DNA of 64,000 bases from Lepas anatifera. Its lineage: Eukaryota > Arthropoda > Thecostraca > Lepadidae. Shown one piece after another: positions 35,295 through 46,949 of this stretch (position 1 is its first letter; each line of letters starts with the position of its first letter). Where the stretch lies: the NCBI GenBank assembly GCA_034440635.1, contig JAOTON010000773.1, forward strand, positions 679,501 to 743,500, given 5' to 3'. The notes beneath the pieces are model-generated. The model did not search any database, had not been told where the DNA came from, and saw only the letters and a program-made list of their open reading frames with translations. Made by a program: the position numbers and the translations under genes.

Positions 35295-38200
35295 TTCTGT
35301 AGCGTGTAGAAGTCGGCTGCATGTTTTTACGTGAATGGTAACGTAAACATTTTCTTCTTAAATGAAAAAGCACTCCCCATCGATCATATGCATTCAATTT
35401 GGCAGCGACAATGGTATGGGATGGTATTTATGTATTTGCTGCGTATTTCCAGATGAAAAGGCTGTGGGTATTTCTAAATTTTCTAGGTTACGACAGTAGC
35501 CAGATATGAAAAGGAGGCTAAAATCCGAGTTGCATGATAGAGCCTGAATGCTGACGGTCGTCGTCTTGAAGTACCTATGTGTAATAAATCGCATGCGGGG
35601 ATCAGAAATTTTATGTTATCCGACGCACTCCTGTTTTCACCCTGGTATAAAGGAAGTTTCCCCAGAAGAAATAGACTGTCGAATTTAACGAGGGAGAAAA
35701 TTCCCAACACACAGCGTTAGTAGCTTAGGCACCAAATTCCTGTCCTCAATTTAGAAGGAAATTAGAATACCAGAAAGACGAGATTCAATCATTGGGTTGT
35801 CCCAAGATTCTCCCCAACTATGTTGACAAGATCCAGTACCGGTTTGCAGTGGTGCAATGGCGGTGTTTACTTTTCTGACCAGTACCGGTTTGCAGTACCT
35901 GATTCTTCGTGACCCTCTGTGGTGCGACAAAATCTGATCCTGCGCTTACAGCCTAGTTAGCTTTTTATCAGGGGTGCATGGCACCTTTGCCCGCCTGTAA
36001 AGTAATCCAAGATTTACGTGCTGGCCCATTAAAAGAATCCCGTTGCCAAGCGGACGTCCAGCAATATGGCGGCGATATGGCGGCAGTAACTAAGGCATAA
36101 CACTTATTGAGGCTGCATAGCTAACTTTAGACGCACATCTTCTTAACTGATTGGAAGTAAATATTTTGATAGAAAGTAAATTATTTGTGTTATTTTGTTA
36201 ACAAATTGAATGTAAAATTATGAGAAAACAAAAATTAAATCCTTCAGAGGCATACTGTACCTGTCAAAGACGTTTGAATATGACCAATTTCAACATGGGA
36301 CCTTATGGGTAAAGTAATACTTTCTGGCCAGTGTGACGTCACAGTAAAGGCGACTCAGCTTTGGTGGTTGGGGGCTGAACCTAACCCTCTTTGAGGATCA
36401 GGCAGGGTAAGTCTCCGCCGTTCGGGGGCGGGCGATGATGTTTGTTTTCTTAGCCGCCTGCTGCGACTGTTTTTGTGACGTCAGCTTCAGAGGTCCTGGC
36501 GCTGTCAACGACAGTTATCGTTATGAAAATATTGTGGACTGGAATCAAGTCAGAGTCATCATTTGAGCGGGGGTGGGGAATCAGTCAGCTACTGTCTCCT
36601 ACCAATAGACTTGAGAACAGTGGCCCGGTTATCCCCTTAGGTGATAATGAGCTTTTGACTCCGGTGATGATGAGTTTTTAAGTAGTTCCGTTTTGGCTAA
36701 CAGAGTCCACGTCAGACAACGTAACCTTAAAGTGAAAAAATGTAAGGATAGATTGAAATATTTATCGGTACTCAGGTTGTACGAAGGAAACCACTCTTTA
36801 GCCTTGCAGAACTCAATTACTTACGTGAATTAAGTGTCAAATGAATCAAAAACTCGACAAGTTTAGAAATACTATACCCAGACAGAAAGGACCAAAATTG
36901 TTATTATTCCTCCACACGTTTCTATTGAATCTTGTGAGATAGCTAACACATACAAAGTAAAGCTTTCAGCGGTGAAGATTGGTAAAAAGACATTCTGGCG
37001 CTCTGACGACGTCACAAAATTGCGACTCGTGACCAGGGTCCTCTTATGTAGGTGAAATTAGGCCTTTTCAGTTTATTTTGGCATCGCGATCTGATTTCAA
37101 GGTGTACAAATTACGAACGCTGGGATAGTCATTTTCTCTATCGGTAGACTTCACAAGCCCTTTTTCTTCAGGAAATGTTTCATCGCGAACTAGCAGTTTG
37201 TTTGTGATGAAGACAATACATACTTCTTCTGACCTCCGCTAAAAAAACGCAGGACAGTCAAAAGTGCTGAAATAGTTAGAATTCCAATAAATACGTATGT
37301 ATCCCTTCCGGTTATGTTGCCACGCCCATTCCTTCCCAGAATGCATCAGCTCCTAATGGTCGCAGTGGCAATTCCGCTAGATCCTGTATCCGGTAATTAA
37401 ATCACTCGCGGCAACCTTTTCATCTGTCCCACCCGCGGCACAAAGGTGAGTGTCATCAAAGCCGCTCCTTGGCCTTTGGCCTTGAACGAACTTGCTTGGC
37501 ACGTTCGTGGTAAAGCAGCAAGCGAATCATTCAGGAAATTTTCCACATCCTAGAACAGTCTGTCTATTGACCCGAGACGGAAGTACCGCTGCTGAGTGCA
37601 AAATTATATCGGATGTCCAGCAGATATAAATGAGGCTGAAATTCTAACCATGCAAATAGCTCAGAACTGATATACTTCCTTGAACTTGTTTATCACTTTG
37701 TTTCATGTTTATCCACTCCGGTGTTTCCAGTGTGGAAAATGGGTTTTAAAAACTTACATCGGACCGGATTGGAAATATGCTTGGCGGTTGCAGTCGAGAC
37801 AGTTCATTGAGGTGACCCGGCCTCGCATGTTTTCGAGCCCGAGCTGACTTTTGATATTCCCACCACGTATCTGCTGTGATCGGCGCTGTCCTCTAAAATC
37901 CTTTGCGCGTATCTTGAAGAACAGCTTGGGCTCCTGGGCAATCCGCCTCGATTTGGGTACAATTCCGATCTGTTCTGAAACAGAGCCAACCCGCTTCTGG
38001 CCCGAAACGCTTTCCGTCTCACGCTGTTTCTCCTGAAAATCTGGTGGGGATCATTTTTCACCCGCTTAGTGTCCAGAGATCGTCAGTTTGTCGGAGTGTA
38101 AGGGGTGTTTAATGGGCCGTGAAGGGCCCCGCTGCGCCTCTGAAGTCTGAAGCGGTGTCGGGTGTCGCTTCCGGTGCTGGGTTAGTCGTCCACCCGCTAC

Positions 38201-39680
38201 AAGCGATACATATGTCACCATGGCACAGGCCTACAGCGAGCACGTCTTCACAGACGTGAAGACCTTGAAGCATTGGTGTTTTCTTTTTTACAGTTTTCAT
38301 GGAACGGGTTTCCAATAACGTAGGTGGATTTAGGATTTTTTGTCGGGAGCCGTTTGGGTCAGAGATCATCGTTTGTCACAGAAATAGTATCGTTCCTTAT
38401 CGGGGTGACCTATCAGACGGCCGTCGAGTCGCATGGTTGAGGCGCTACTGGCAGAGTTTGGACAGGGGGAGGGAGCAGAGAAGCGATATTTCGGGGGAAT
38501 GGTGGCGGTTTTAGGGGACGCCAGGATGTAGTGTTGGGGTGCCATGTGCTCGAGGGTGGAGGGGTTACGTGCCCTCCTTTGCTTCCCTGGGTCTATGTGT
38601 CACGATACATTTGGTTGAGCAGAAAGAGACTGAGAGAGCTGAAATCAAAGGACAGGGAGCTGTTGGCACGGGATTGCAGCTTCCTCAATTCTAAGAAACC
38701 GCAATTTTGTGAACGAAAAGAACGTCGTATGTGGGCGAATTTAAGAGGGCAAGAAGAACTTACCCCTTCCCCCGACTGACCCTCGGCGCCTTGCTGAAAT
38801 GTCGCTTTTCATCCCCCTTCCAGGATGCGAGTATGGGCACCCCCACGATGGGATTTGGCGACCACAGGATAGGTTTTGCCGTCCAAAGTGGCGCCCCTGG
38901 TCCGGATGACCCCCTCCCCGCGAATCGACAATCCTGGATCCACCTCTTCATCGTACTGGGATATTCTGTTTCTGAGATTAGCGATTTTAAATTATTCAAA
39001 ATGTGCGTCTATGGCAAAGATGCCGTGGGAAGGTGAGCGGTACAGACAAGGCCAAATGATAAATTAGCTTAGAACTTTTTCGAGTCTAAATGTGACCTGG
39101 TTGCTCCCCCCGTACCCAGAGGACACACCTAATGTGTAAACACAGACCTGATGTTTCCAAGAGAGGTTTCGACTTCAGCCCTGTCATTGCATGGTTGGAC
39201 TGAAGAGTTCTGCTCATCATACAGCCAATTGTCTTTTAAGATTTTAAGATTTAAGCAGCACTTCTGTGTCATGAATCTCGCATTACGGGGACTGACACTG
39301 AGCGGTCACGCGGAGAGAAGAAAATGGTTTGCTTAGCATGTCAAAAATAACCAAATGAATCTGGATTCTGACTCATAACTTGTCCAGGCACATATAGGTA
39401 AAATCATCTGCCGAACAAGATCGCACGACGTTTCCACTATGTCGAGTGTGACCGCCGTTTGCGCGGAATCAGACGATTGATCCGCACCCCGAGTCACCTG
39501 TTGCATTTTCATCACGTGCCGCTAGAGGGAGGTCTCATCGGGAAGGCTCCAACACCATCGATCCAGAGGCCACGGTCACGTGGACTGTCTGCTCAGCCAA
39601 TGTGCCGCCGGGTCAGAGACTAGGATAAGATCGCAGTTTTTCTATGCAACTTTGGAGCTTTACAACACACTTACAACTGA
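35295..39680. other. Unassigned DNA
   Basis: No gene is seen. A CCAGTACCGGTTTGCAGT direct repeat occurs at 35833-35850 and 35879-35896. The part from 36100 to 37400 is AT-rich, with few ORFs. MITE-like CCTGGATCCACC remains lie near 38935. Confidence 0.4.
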
Positions 39681-39682
39681 GG

Positions 39683-39830
39683 TCGTATGGTGTCGTCAAC
39701 TCTCACCCTGTTGGGAGGGTTCTATGGGGATGGGGAAGATTTATGCAGAATACCCGCTCGGGGATTTGAACCCGGGTCAGTGGTGTGGAAGTTAAATGTT
39801 CTTCGCCCACGCCACTGCAAACCCTATTGT
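39683..39830 (-). mobile_element. SINE copy, GAAGACT subfamily
   Basis: Minus-strand body CAACTCTCACCCTGTTGGGA, then TTATGCAGAATACCCGCTCG and a B-box complement GGGATTTGAACCCGGGTC. It is 3'-truncated compared with the 13.2-kb copy. Confidence 0.7.
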
Positions 39831-40346
39831 AACTATTCTATGCTGCTGGAAAAATACTGGGAAGGCTTAGGAATGAGATTAAAACTCAATCTGGGTTTTA
39901 AATTTGTCCCTAAATATTGCGTTTTTTCGTCTTATCACGCTTCCCCTCGTCTCCTGCCCCAGCCCCCTTCAAGTTAATGCAAGTAGCAGTGACCCACAAT
40001 GCTGAGTTGTTCGGCGCGAGAAAGAATGGCGACTGTTGTTCCGTGGGTGTCTTACAGCTCGAGCTTGTGGGGAGTTATTTGCTTTTGGGCGGACCTGAAA
40101 ATAAGACGTCTGCTTTCATTCCATTCGAATTGGTTTTAACTGGTTCAGTTTTCATATGAAAAAGGCTCGAAATTTGTATAGTATTTCTGACAGGAGGCTG
40201 CGCCCTGAGTTTAACTCCGAGGTTGGCTGGTTCCCAACTGTGTGAAGGCCGTCACATTGGCGGAAGATTCGCTGCCACCCACGCAAGGTCGCTGATGCCA
40301 CTGCACTGTGATGATGTAGTGAGGCGTCTGGTGTCGTGTGCCAGGG

Positions 40347-40440
40347 GCGGATCCAGGGGGCCCAATCCTGGCGTCCCCTCATCCAAAATGGCTAGGTTTC
40401 AGCCAATTTTGGGCCATTTTATTTTTGAAAAAGCTACTCT
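40347..40440. mobile_element. One-ended fragment of the GGCGGATCC MITE family
   Basis: AGGGGCGGATCCAGGGGGCC is followed by a typical interior (TTTCAGCCAATTTTGGGCC). No matching right end is seen, so the copy is truncated. A similar left-end fragment lies at about 52574-52640 and a right end at 49228-49250. Confidence 0.5.
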
Positions 40441-40514
40441 GCCCGGTTCTAGCTTGGTTACCCTCGAAGAAACCCGTCTCATGTGTCATCAAGTCACATA
40501 TGTTGTAAGAGAGC

Positions 40515-40565
40515 CGTCTTGTTTTATCATCGTTTTACTGTGCAGAACGATGATAAAACAAGACG
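40515..40565. other. Perfect 20-bp hairpin
   Basis: The arm CGTCTTGTTTTATCATCGTT (40515-40534) is exactly complemented at 40546-40565, with an 11-base loop. It has the shape of a short foldback element or a small RNA hairpin. The stem is shorter than most pre-miRNAs, and no transcription evidence is available. Confidence 0.7.
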
Positions 40566-40569
40566 TGTG

Positions 40570-42180
40570 TTCTAATATGTAGAACACCGCGCCCGTGCCT
40601 GTCTTGGCGTTATTTTCGGGGTCCCGTGCTATAGGGCGGGCACGGATGCATCACCGCGTGAGGGATACGATGCATCAATGTACGCGTATGAATCCGACCG
40701 CGCTGGTGCCGTCGGTGGACGCGAGGATACGCGCGCACCATTGCGTTCTAACTCATATTCCCCGGTAGGACGGTGCTTGTAATGGGGCTTTGTATACCTT
40801 GTGTATACCTTCAGCACTGTAAATATATGTGTACAGTTTCACGAAACGGGTTGGAAATGTCTCGGTGGCGCGGTGCCTAGGACTCGAGGCCGTAAAATCC
40901 CTCTAGCATTGACTGGACCGTGCATGATATGCTGTCAGCCAAGGTCATATACATACATGAAGCTTGCGCATGACTTTTTTTGAAAATTATCGAGTTGTCC
41001 GAGGGCAAAACTGACCAGGCTTTGGAAAAAGCAAAAATGAAAGCATCCTAGCTCTTTCAAACCGAGTTAGTCTGTCTCGGCTGTAAGACGACTGCGGCAT
41101 AGAAATGATGAGGTCACTATTTCAGCATTCCAGGCAGCTTGACACGGGCCGGTTCTGTGTGACAGGAAAAACAATTTGGGACTGCTGCGAAATGCGGTGG
41201 CGCCGCCCAGATTAAGGATATGAATATGTTACAGAATATAATTGAGAGTATGGTGGCCGGACCGTGGGCCGAAGTTTATTTATATCACAACGTGCTAGGC
41301 TGCCAAAATGGTTAGCTCCTGTTCAGGAGGATGATGGCAGCCTAATAAAACATGTTGTGCCGTGTAAGAGCAATTACTATCTGAGGCCAGATAAACGCGT
41401 CAAATATCTGTTTGATATTTTCCAAATGCTTTGAGCTGACTTTAACTGCTGGTGACTGGGAGATCGGCGTTCCCTTTGTGAATGTAGTACTATCTATCTT
41501 CGTTAGATCAGCCCTCAGCACTCGAATTTACCGCTTCGTCAATTTCACCTGTCAAATAACGCACGGGGCCGCCCGTGTCGGCCAACACGTGCTGATGACG
41601 TCATCGACGGAGGGGCGTGGCCTGACCATCGATGACGCAGTGGGTCGCCCGGAAGACTCACCGCCAAGGGAGGGGGCGGCCCGTACTCACTCTGACCCTG
41701 GGGTGGCACCCGGCCCAGACGTCTGCGGTGCGGGACCGCGCCTTCGGTTATCATCATCTGGTTTTTAGCGCCGTGGACTTGGCGGTCATTTTCTGCTCAA
41801 GGTCTGGGTGAACTTGACCTTGGTAAAACGAGAATGATGGTGGTAACATGGGGCGGGGAGGCACAGTGCGTGCGAGACATTACTTAGCTGCTCAATTGGG
41901 CACTGAGAAACCATTTTAACGTATTTTCTCAGGTTTTTATTTCCTAACAAAATCACCCGGAGACTGGTGGGGCATGCGATACTGCCCATTAGCTTACTCA
42001 TACAACCAGGTTTTCGAAGTCCGTGAATCGCTTGCGTATATTTCAAGGTAGTTGTTTATCGTGTGTGCGAACTGGTCGCACTGTCGCATACAAAAGACGC
42101 GCTTATGCATGCATATACAGCACTTTGGGCGGGAAGGTGCTTTGCACGACGCCTTATAAAAGCCTTAACTAACTTTATAC
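40570..42180. other. Unassigned DNA with a GC-rich patch and a CRE
   Basis: At 41560-41750 the sequence is CpG-rich and contains a perfect TGACGTCA. This could be a promoter, but no adjacent first exon is apparent. Confidence 0.3.
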
Positions 42181-42320
42181 AGGGCCATAAACGTCGCCAC
42201 CGGTAAAGGGCGAAGAGGCAAGTCAATCTCCAACCTGGGGCAGACAAGAAGTGCTCCACCCATAACCAAAAGCATCGGATATGGACTTATTCCTGCCTTC
42301 TCCACTGGCGGTTCACAAAG
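42181..42320 (+). repeat. Dispersed repeat with a conserved reading frame, copy 2
   Basis: AAACGTCGCCACCGGTAAAG encodes KRRHR-stop, then NLQPGADKK. The 3' part ATCGGATATGGACTTATTCC aligns with ATCGGATTTGGGCTC of copy 3. Confidence 0.5.
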
Positions 42321-42772
42321 TCTTGCAATTTCCTTGCATCTGGCTAAGATCTGGATTTCTTGGAAATTAGCAGGCGCTCTGCAGCTCTGAAAATTAGCAG
42401 GCCCTGACGCTCTGCAATGACACCTGGGTAAAAGGCATTAGCAGTGGGAAAACATTGGACCTACAACGTGAACGACTGGCGAGTCCGTATTTCATAGCTG
42501 CGTGCGCGCCCTCTTTCAACAGTTCATAGACGGCGCTGAGCTCTAGAACCGAAGCGCCATCTATAGAGAGCAGCACGAGCGTATGGAAGCGTGCTGTTCG
42601 ATCTCGTTGGGCGCCATCTCTGAGAAACTGCCATTCACGTTAGAAATTAATATTTTCCATACCATACCCGAATTTGAAACAAAAAATGCATGGCATTACA
42701 TGTTTTCAGACACGAACTGCGTACCATTTGTGTGTGCAAATGAAATTTGGGATCTTATCATCTGGTAGTGAG

Positions 42773-43000
42773 CAGGGGCGGACACAGACCGGAGTTTTTG
42801 GGGGGCAAACCCATGTCTGCCTCCTCCTCGGAGGGGGGGTGGGAGCGAATATTGTTTTGCTTTAGAGACCTAGGTGTAAGCACCTTTCAAAAATTTCTCC
42901 GGCATTTGGGGGCAGAAGATAGTTTGCCCCCCCCTCCAGCGCTTTGGGGGGAGGTGGGCATGGCCAGAATGCCCCACCCCCCCTCCTGCGTCCGCCAATG
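42773..43000. mobile_element. hAT-like MITE, perfect 8-bp duplication
   Basis: The 228-base element begins CAGGGGCGGACAC and ends GCGTCCGCCAATG. GTAGTGAG is duplicated at 42765-42772 and 43001-43008. The interior has G- and C-runs and no ORF of interest. Confidence 0.85.
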
Positions 43001-43551
43001 GTAGTGAGGCACGTTCTGCTTACCTGCTTGAAACTCGTGTTTTTTAATGGAGCAAAGTCAGGAATAAGCTACCTTTGTATTATTTTTGTTTCGTTAATCG
43101 TGGACCATTTATGACTGGGTGACTTTCACTCACACCCGTAGACTACGTACACGGCAAGGTTTCCATTTATACCCGCACCCTGCTCCGCGCCTGGTCCGGG
43201 CCGTGGGTTGGAGGTTGGGAATGGGGCACAACATGGCCCAATATCTTGGAAAATATATGGTTTTGAAGAAAATTTACGTAAATCTGATGTGGGTCTCAGG
43301 AGAGAAACTGCTCCTGCCCTAGATATGCCCCTGCCCCTCAAAGTCTGTCGTATCTCCACGCTGCTTTTCACTAAAATAAATATGAAAGTGCGCTGGTCGA
43401 TTTAAGCTCTTTACCAAAGTTGCAGTCTTAATTATTTTCATATTTGGGAGGGACTAACAATGAAGTAGTTTTATTTGAAACGAAACCGATTTAAGCAGGT
43501 TTTTGGCTGTTTTTCTGTTGAAATTGGATAATCCTGCCTGGTGCAGCTCTT

Positions 43552-43680
43552 GATATTGTTGGGGTTTAACGACGCACCACTGCCGGGTCCGGCGTCGCCA
43601 CCTCCCTGTTAGGATTTTGGGGATCGATCCTTTTGGCCCGCTGAACCGGACCGGTGGTTTAGAGGTGCTTCCCCCCCCCG
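43552..43680 (-). mobile_element. Degraded SINE copy
   Basis: GTTGGGGTTTAACGACGCACC at 43558-43578 and a shortened body are visible. The tRNA-like head has many small deletions. Confidence 0.6.
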
Positions 43681-44092
43681 TCCAGCTCTTAGAAAAATAT
43701 TATTTGGGTGCTTAAGCAAAAGGTACTCGGCACTCTTTCTCGCGGTCAGGCAGAAGCGTAGAACCGTCCAGCTCATGGGGAAAGGCAGGTATATGTCAAG
43801 TTATTTTCTTCCAGTCAACGGCATATGATGGTTAAGAATATTCAATAATGGGCGGCCCGTGACCTCCCTGCTCCCCTCCCCACTCCTACCTCGACAATAC
43901 GGCTATGCATTCAGGTTATTTCCTGTCATACCTAGCTCCATTTAAAAAGCTGGAAGTTAAAACTTAGAAACCTCTGCTTTAATTTGGTCTTGATTATCGG
44001 GCAAACTCCTTTAATGGCACGATAGAACAAAATGTTTGTCCGTGGAAAGTGCGAGAAACTTCGAAAAATAAGCACGTTTGGTATCACCTCAG

Positions 44093-44099
44093 TATAAAA
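44093..44099 (+). promoter_or_regulatory. TATA-like box upstream of the secreted protein ORF
   Basis: TATAAAA lies about 190 bases before the ATG at 44282, a reasonable distance for an intronless gene with a 5' UTR of roughly 150 bases. The surrounding DNA is AT-rich, so a chance match is possible. Confidence 0.35.
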
Positions 44100-44281
44100 T
44101 AAAATTAATAAAAATAGTTTGTCAGATGCATCTGTTGCATATAGAAGTGAACGCTGGTGGTCTTGGATGTGTCAGAAAATTATGGGTGTGTTCCATTGCA
44201 CTTCTAGGTTCAACTGAACCGACTTTAAAAAACAGTTTTGGCTTTTTCATCTTCATTTGAGCATCCAGAGCCGAACCCGTC

Positions 44282-44875
44282 ATGATTCTAATGCGCGTGG
44301 AGCTGCTGCTTTTGACTCTATGTGTCAATCTAGCCATGGAACTGACTGGTGGAAAAATCATCGGCTCAAAAAAATACGAGGAAATATTCACTGCTCAAAA
44401 CAAGAGTTTGTCTAGAAGGAAGCGGAGTACAAAAGATTGGGTATCTTCAAACTGCGTTAAGGGCTTTTACAAAATTGACGAATGGTGTCTGAAACACTCT
44501 GATCAAAAGATTACAGGTGATGCGTATATGACACTGATCTCGTGTCACAAATGGCAACCTGACATGTTTCCAGGCGGTATTTATCAAATCCACAGCGCTT
44601 ATTTCGACGGACAGTACAGAAGAGCGTTGACGTACCTGAGAAAGTTCGGCGTTGATACCGTCCTCGTTCACCTTAGTCCAAGCGCATGGAAGAATCACTA
44701 CAACCTCCAAGCTAGTCTGCCGTTTAAGGAAAGTTGGATTTGTTTCTGGTATTCTTGTGACTGTCACAGGCTGATCACCAGAACTGGTCAGTTCTACCGG
44801 CAGCTGTGCTCGGTAAAGGAAAAAGCCCTCTGCGTCTATGAACGTGGTTATGAAATATTGGAAGAGAAGGAGTGA
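44282..44875 (+). CDS. Secreted eight-cysteine protein, divergent C-type-lectin-like
   Basis: This single-exon ORF of 197 residues starts with a signal-peptide-like segment (VELLLLTLCVNLA, residues 6-18). Residues 45-48 are RRKR followed by Ser, a furin-type site that would release a short pro-segment containing one N-x-S sequon at Asn40. The mature part has cysteines at 58, 69, 88, 154, 159, 161, 176 and 184. The first three (C-x10-C-x18-C) and the end (C-x-C-HRLITRTGQF..C-x7-C) follow the layout of long-form C-type lectin domains, where the last pair sits in a C...ICE strand. The WIGL core and the EPN/WND calcium motifs are absent, so sugar binding is doubtful. The sister gene at 46950-47576 has identical cysteine spacing, which argues that both are real. 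A TATAAAA lies at 44093-44099, about 190 bases upstream. It is probably extracellular; the function is unknown. Confidence 0.75.
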   Translation: MILMRVELLLLTLCVNLAMELTGGKIIGSKKYEEIFTAQNKSLSRRKRSTKDWVSSNCVKGFYKIDEWCLKHSDQKITGDAYMTLISCHKWQPDMFPGGIYQIHSAYFDGQYRRALTYLRKFGVDTVLVHLSPSAWKNHYNLQASLPFKESWICFWYSCDCHRLITRTGQFYRQLCSVKEKALCVYERGYEILEEKE

Positions 44876-45254
44876 TGCTACTGAAATCTCAACATCAGTT
44901 TGTGTAGGTACATACTCCAGTGACCGTTAGAATGGAAAGTTGGTTGTGTCTCAAAATACGTTTATTTGGCGGTCGCTTCTTGTTTATTCCTTATTGAGCA
45001 TAATCAGCAACTGGTATGCACCCATGTATAGCTGAAGTCGAAGTAAAAAAAAAACATCGGATGACTGACAGTAAACATGAGACACGGTAATTAACACTTA
45101 ACAACACAGAGGCAGATGAACGCGTTTCGAAAATTGTCTTTTTCATCTATGGTAGGGGGACACGGTAAGATATTAAGACTGTAAAATTGTAAAATTGAAA
45201 ATGTTAAAATTAACAGGAAAAACACTGCACTTCACCTCACGGAAACAAATAAAT

Positions 45255-45640
45255 ATACCGCCCTTTAAAGGCAATGTGGAAACTTTATAACGTGATTTTA
45301 ACTGAGGTAGCCAAGTTGTAAAGCAAATCGGAAAACCCGGTACTCTATATATCATTTGTCTTGGAACTCGAGATTTCCGTAGAAATAAAGCTAAAACCTA
45401 CCTGCAATTTACACCTCATGTACCCCTTAGCAGCAGGCCACAGTTGTCATAGCTGTTGGTGTGACGACATATGCTGACGTCACGATGAGCATCAGCCAAT
45501 TGAAGCCCTTGAAGTGTTTCGAGTATGGTATTGGTTACCAGATCATGACATTATCTACAGGCGTATATTTATTTCTTTGCTTAGTGGAGCATTTTAAAAA
45601 TAAAAATATTGAGCTTATTGTACATTTGTCGGAGAAATCA
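45255..45640. repeat. Dispersed repeat, longer copy of a pair
   Basis: TAACGTGATTTTAACTGAGG, GAAAACCCGGTACTCT and GCTGACGTCACGATGAGCAT recur in the same order at 61060-61360. The copy lies between the two secreted-protein genes. It has no coding signature, and its class is unknown. Confidence 0.7.
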
Positions 45641-45644
45641 TGAG

Positions 45645-46945
45645 TGATTTCATTATTTTCGGCTAAAAGTACGCCTAAATACACTATATTCCAGGGTTCG
45701 ACCAAGGTGGCCCATTCCCTTCAAATATTCAAAGTGGATGACTTTATGTATCTTTCCTGAGAACTTCTAAGATGTTCAAGTGCCGTTAGCATGTATTTGT
45801 GTTATTAAACATACAGAATCAATGCCCGATGGAGCCGTTATTTGGCACTTGCTGCAGGCCTTCGCAAGCTCTGTGCATACTGAATGAGAATGCTTCTTAG
45901 GAATGGGTTTGCAGTGATGAAGGTAAGTAGACTTTTCAGGAGTTTTAATGCCTGGTGTCGCCGATGTGTTATCAAATCTTCTTCGCGGACGAAAAAGAAC
46001 GATTTTCGGTGTTAAAAGGAATCACTATCAATAAGTGCAATGTTAGTGGGTCTTAGCGCGTGGTAGACGGCGCGTAGCTCCGCAATAGTATGAGTCGGCG
46101 CTGAGCGGTTGTGGAGGGATTTGTCTCGTGCAGCTAAGTTTCTGCGTAAGCATTTCCTATTCACACTCACCCCGATATTTTCTATATGATGTGGAACATA
46201 CCTACCTTCCTACAGTAAGACATATGTATCCATGTCCAGGCTTGGGATTGGTTCCCCTGAGACCCTCTGGCGCTCAATATTGATCCGACCTAGGTCGGCT
46301 GGCAACTGACGGGTGAAAGGGTGACTTGAAAGGGGCGGCCGTCCCTGTGCTTTGCGGGACGTTAAACTTTGACTTTTAAATGGATCCTTCATTGTGGGAG
46401 TCGGTTCGAATGGTGTGATCGGGGTCTCAGTGACAAGTCCATTGATAACTTAAGTGAGTCCTTGCCCCCCCAAAAACTGAACTTCCAACAGCTTCGACAA
46501 TGTTTTTTTTATTTTTCAGGGGTCGCCAAACTTACTGCTGGGGGAGACGATACCCACAGTCGGGGGCTGGGGGAGTACGGATAGGGAATTTTGGGGCACC
46601 CGGGTCGTTTTATGGGCGCCGAGGCTACATTGGGGAGGGAAACACGTGGCCTCATGTCGTCCGGATCCGACTGTGATCAGATTTTCAAAAGCTCAAAAGA
46701 GTCATGGGTTTGGGCATACCAAAAGGGAAATCCTGGGAAGACCGCCGGGCGAAGACGTGTGCTTTCCAGAAGAGGTACCGTGGAGATGAAATAACCTGCA
46801 AGATAGCTCGTTATTTTTTCGAATTCATGCGCATGGGGACTACCTCAAAATAACTGAAAGTGCTCGAAGCTAACCAAAAAGCGAGAAAACATATTAACGG
46901 TCAGTGTTTCTTGGTCCAAGCGGCTCTGAACACAATTGACACAGC
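45645..46945. other. Intergenic DNA between the paired secreted-protein genes
   Basis: Only short, unconvincing ORFs are seen. The region follows the dispersed repeat at 45.3 kb. No AATAAA is well placed for either convergent gene. Confidence 0.4.
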
Positions 46946-46949
46946 ATTA

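Noticed and set aside
34807..35397. ORFs of up to 196 residues rich in RGQTRGRTED or TNQRTYRGHANVQ
   Set aside because: They arise from the 42-bp minisatellite, whose period keeps frames open.
41586..41760. CRE-containing promoter
   Set aside because: A single TGACGTCA and GC richness, without an adjacent exon, do not support calling a promoter.
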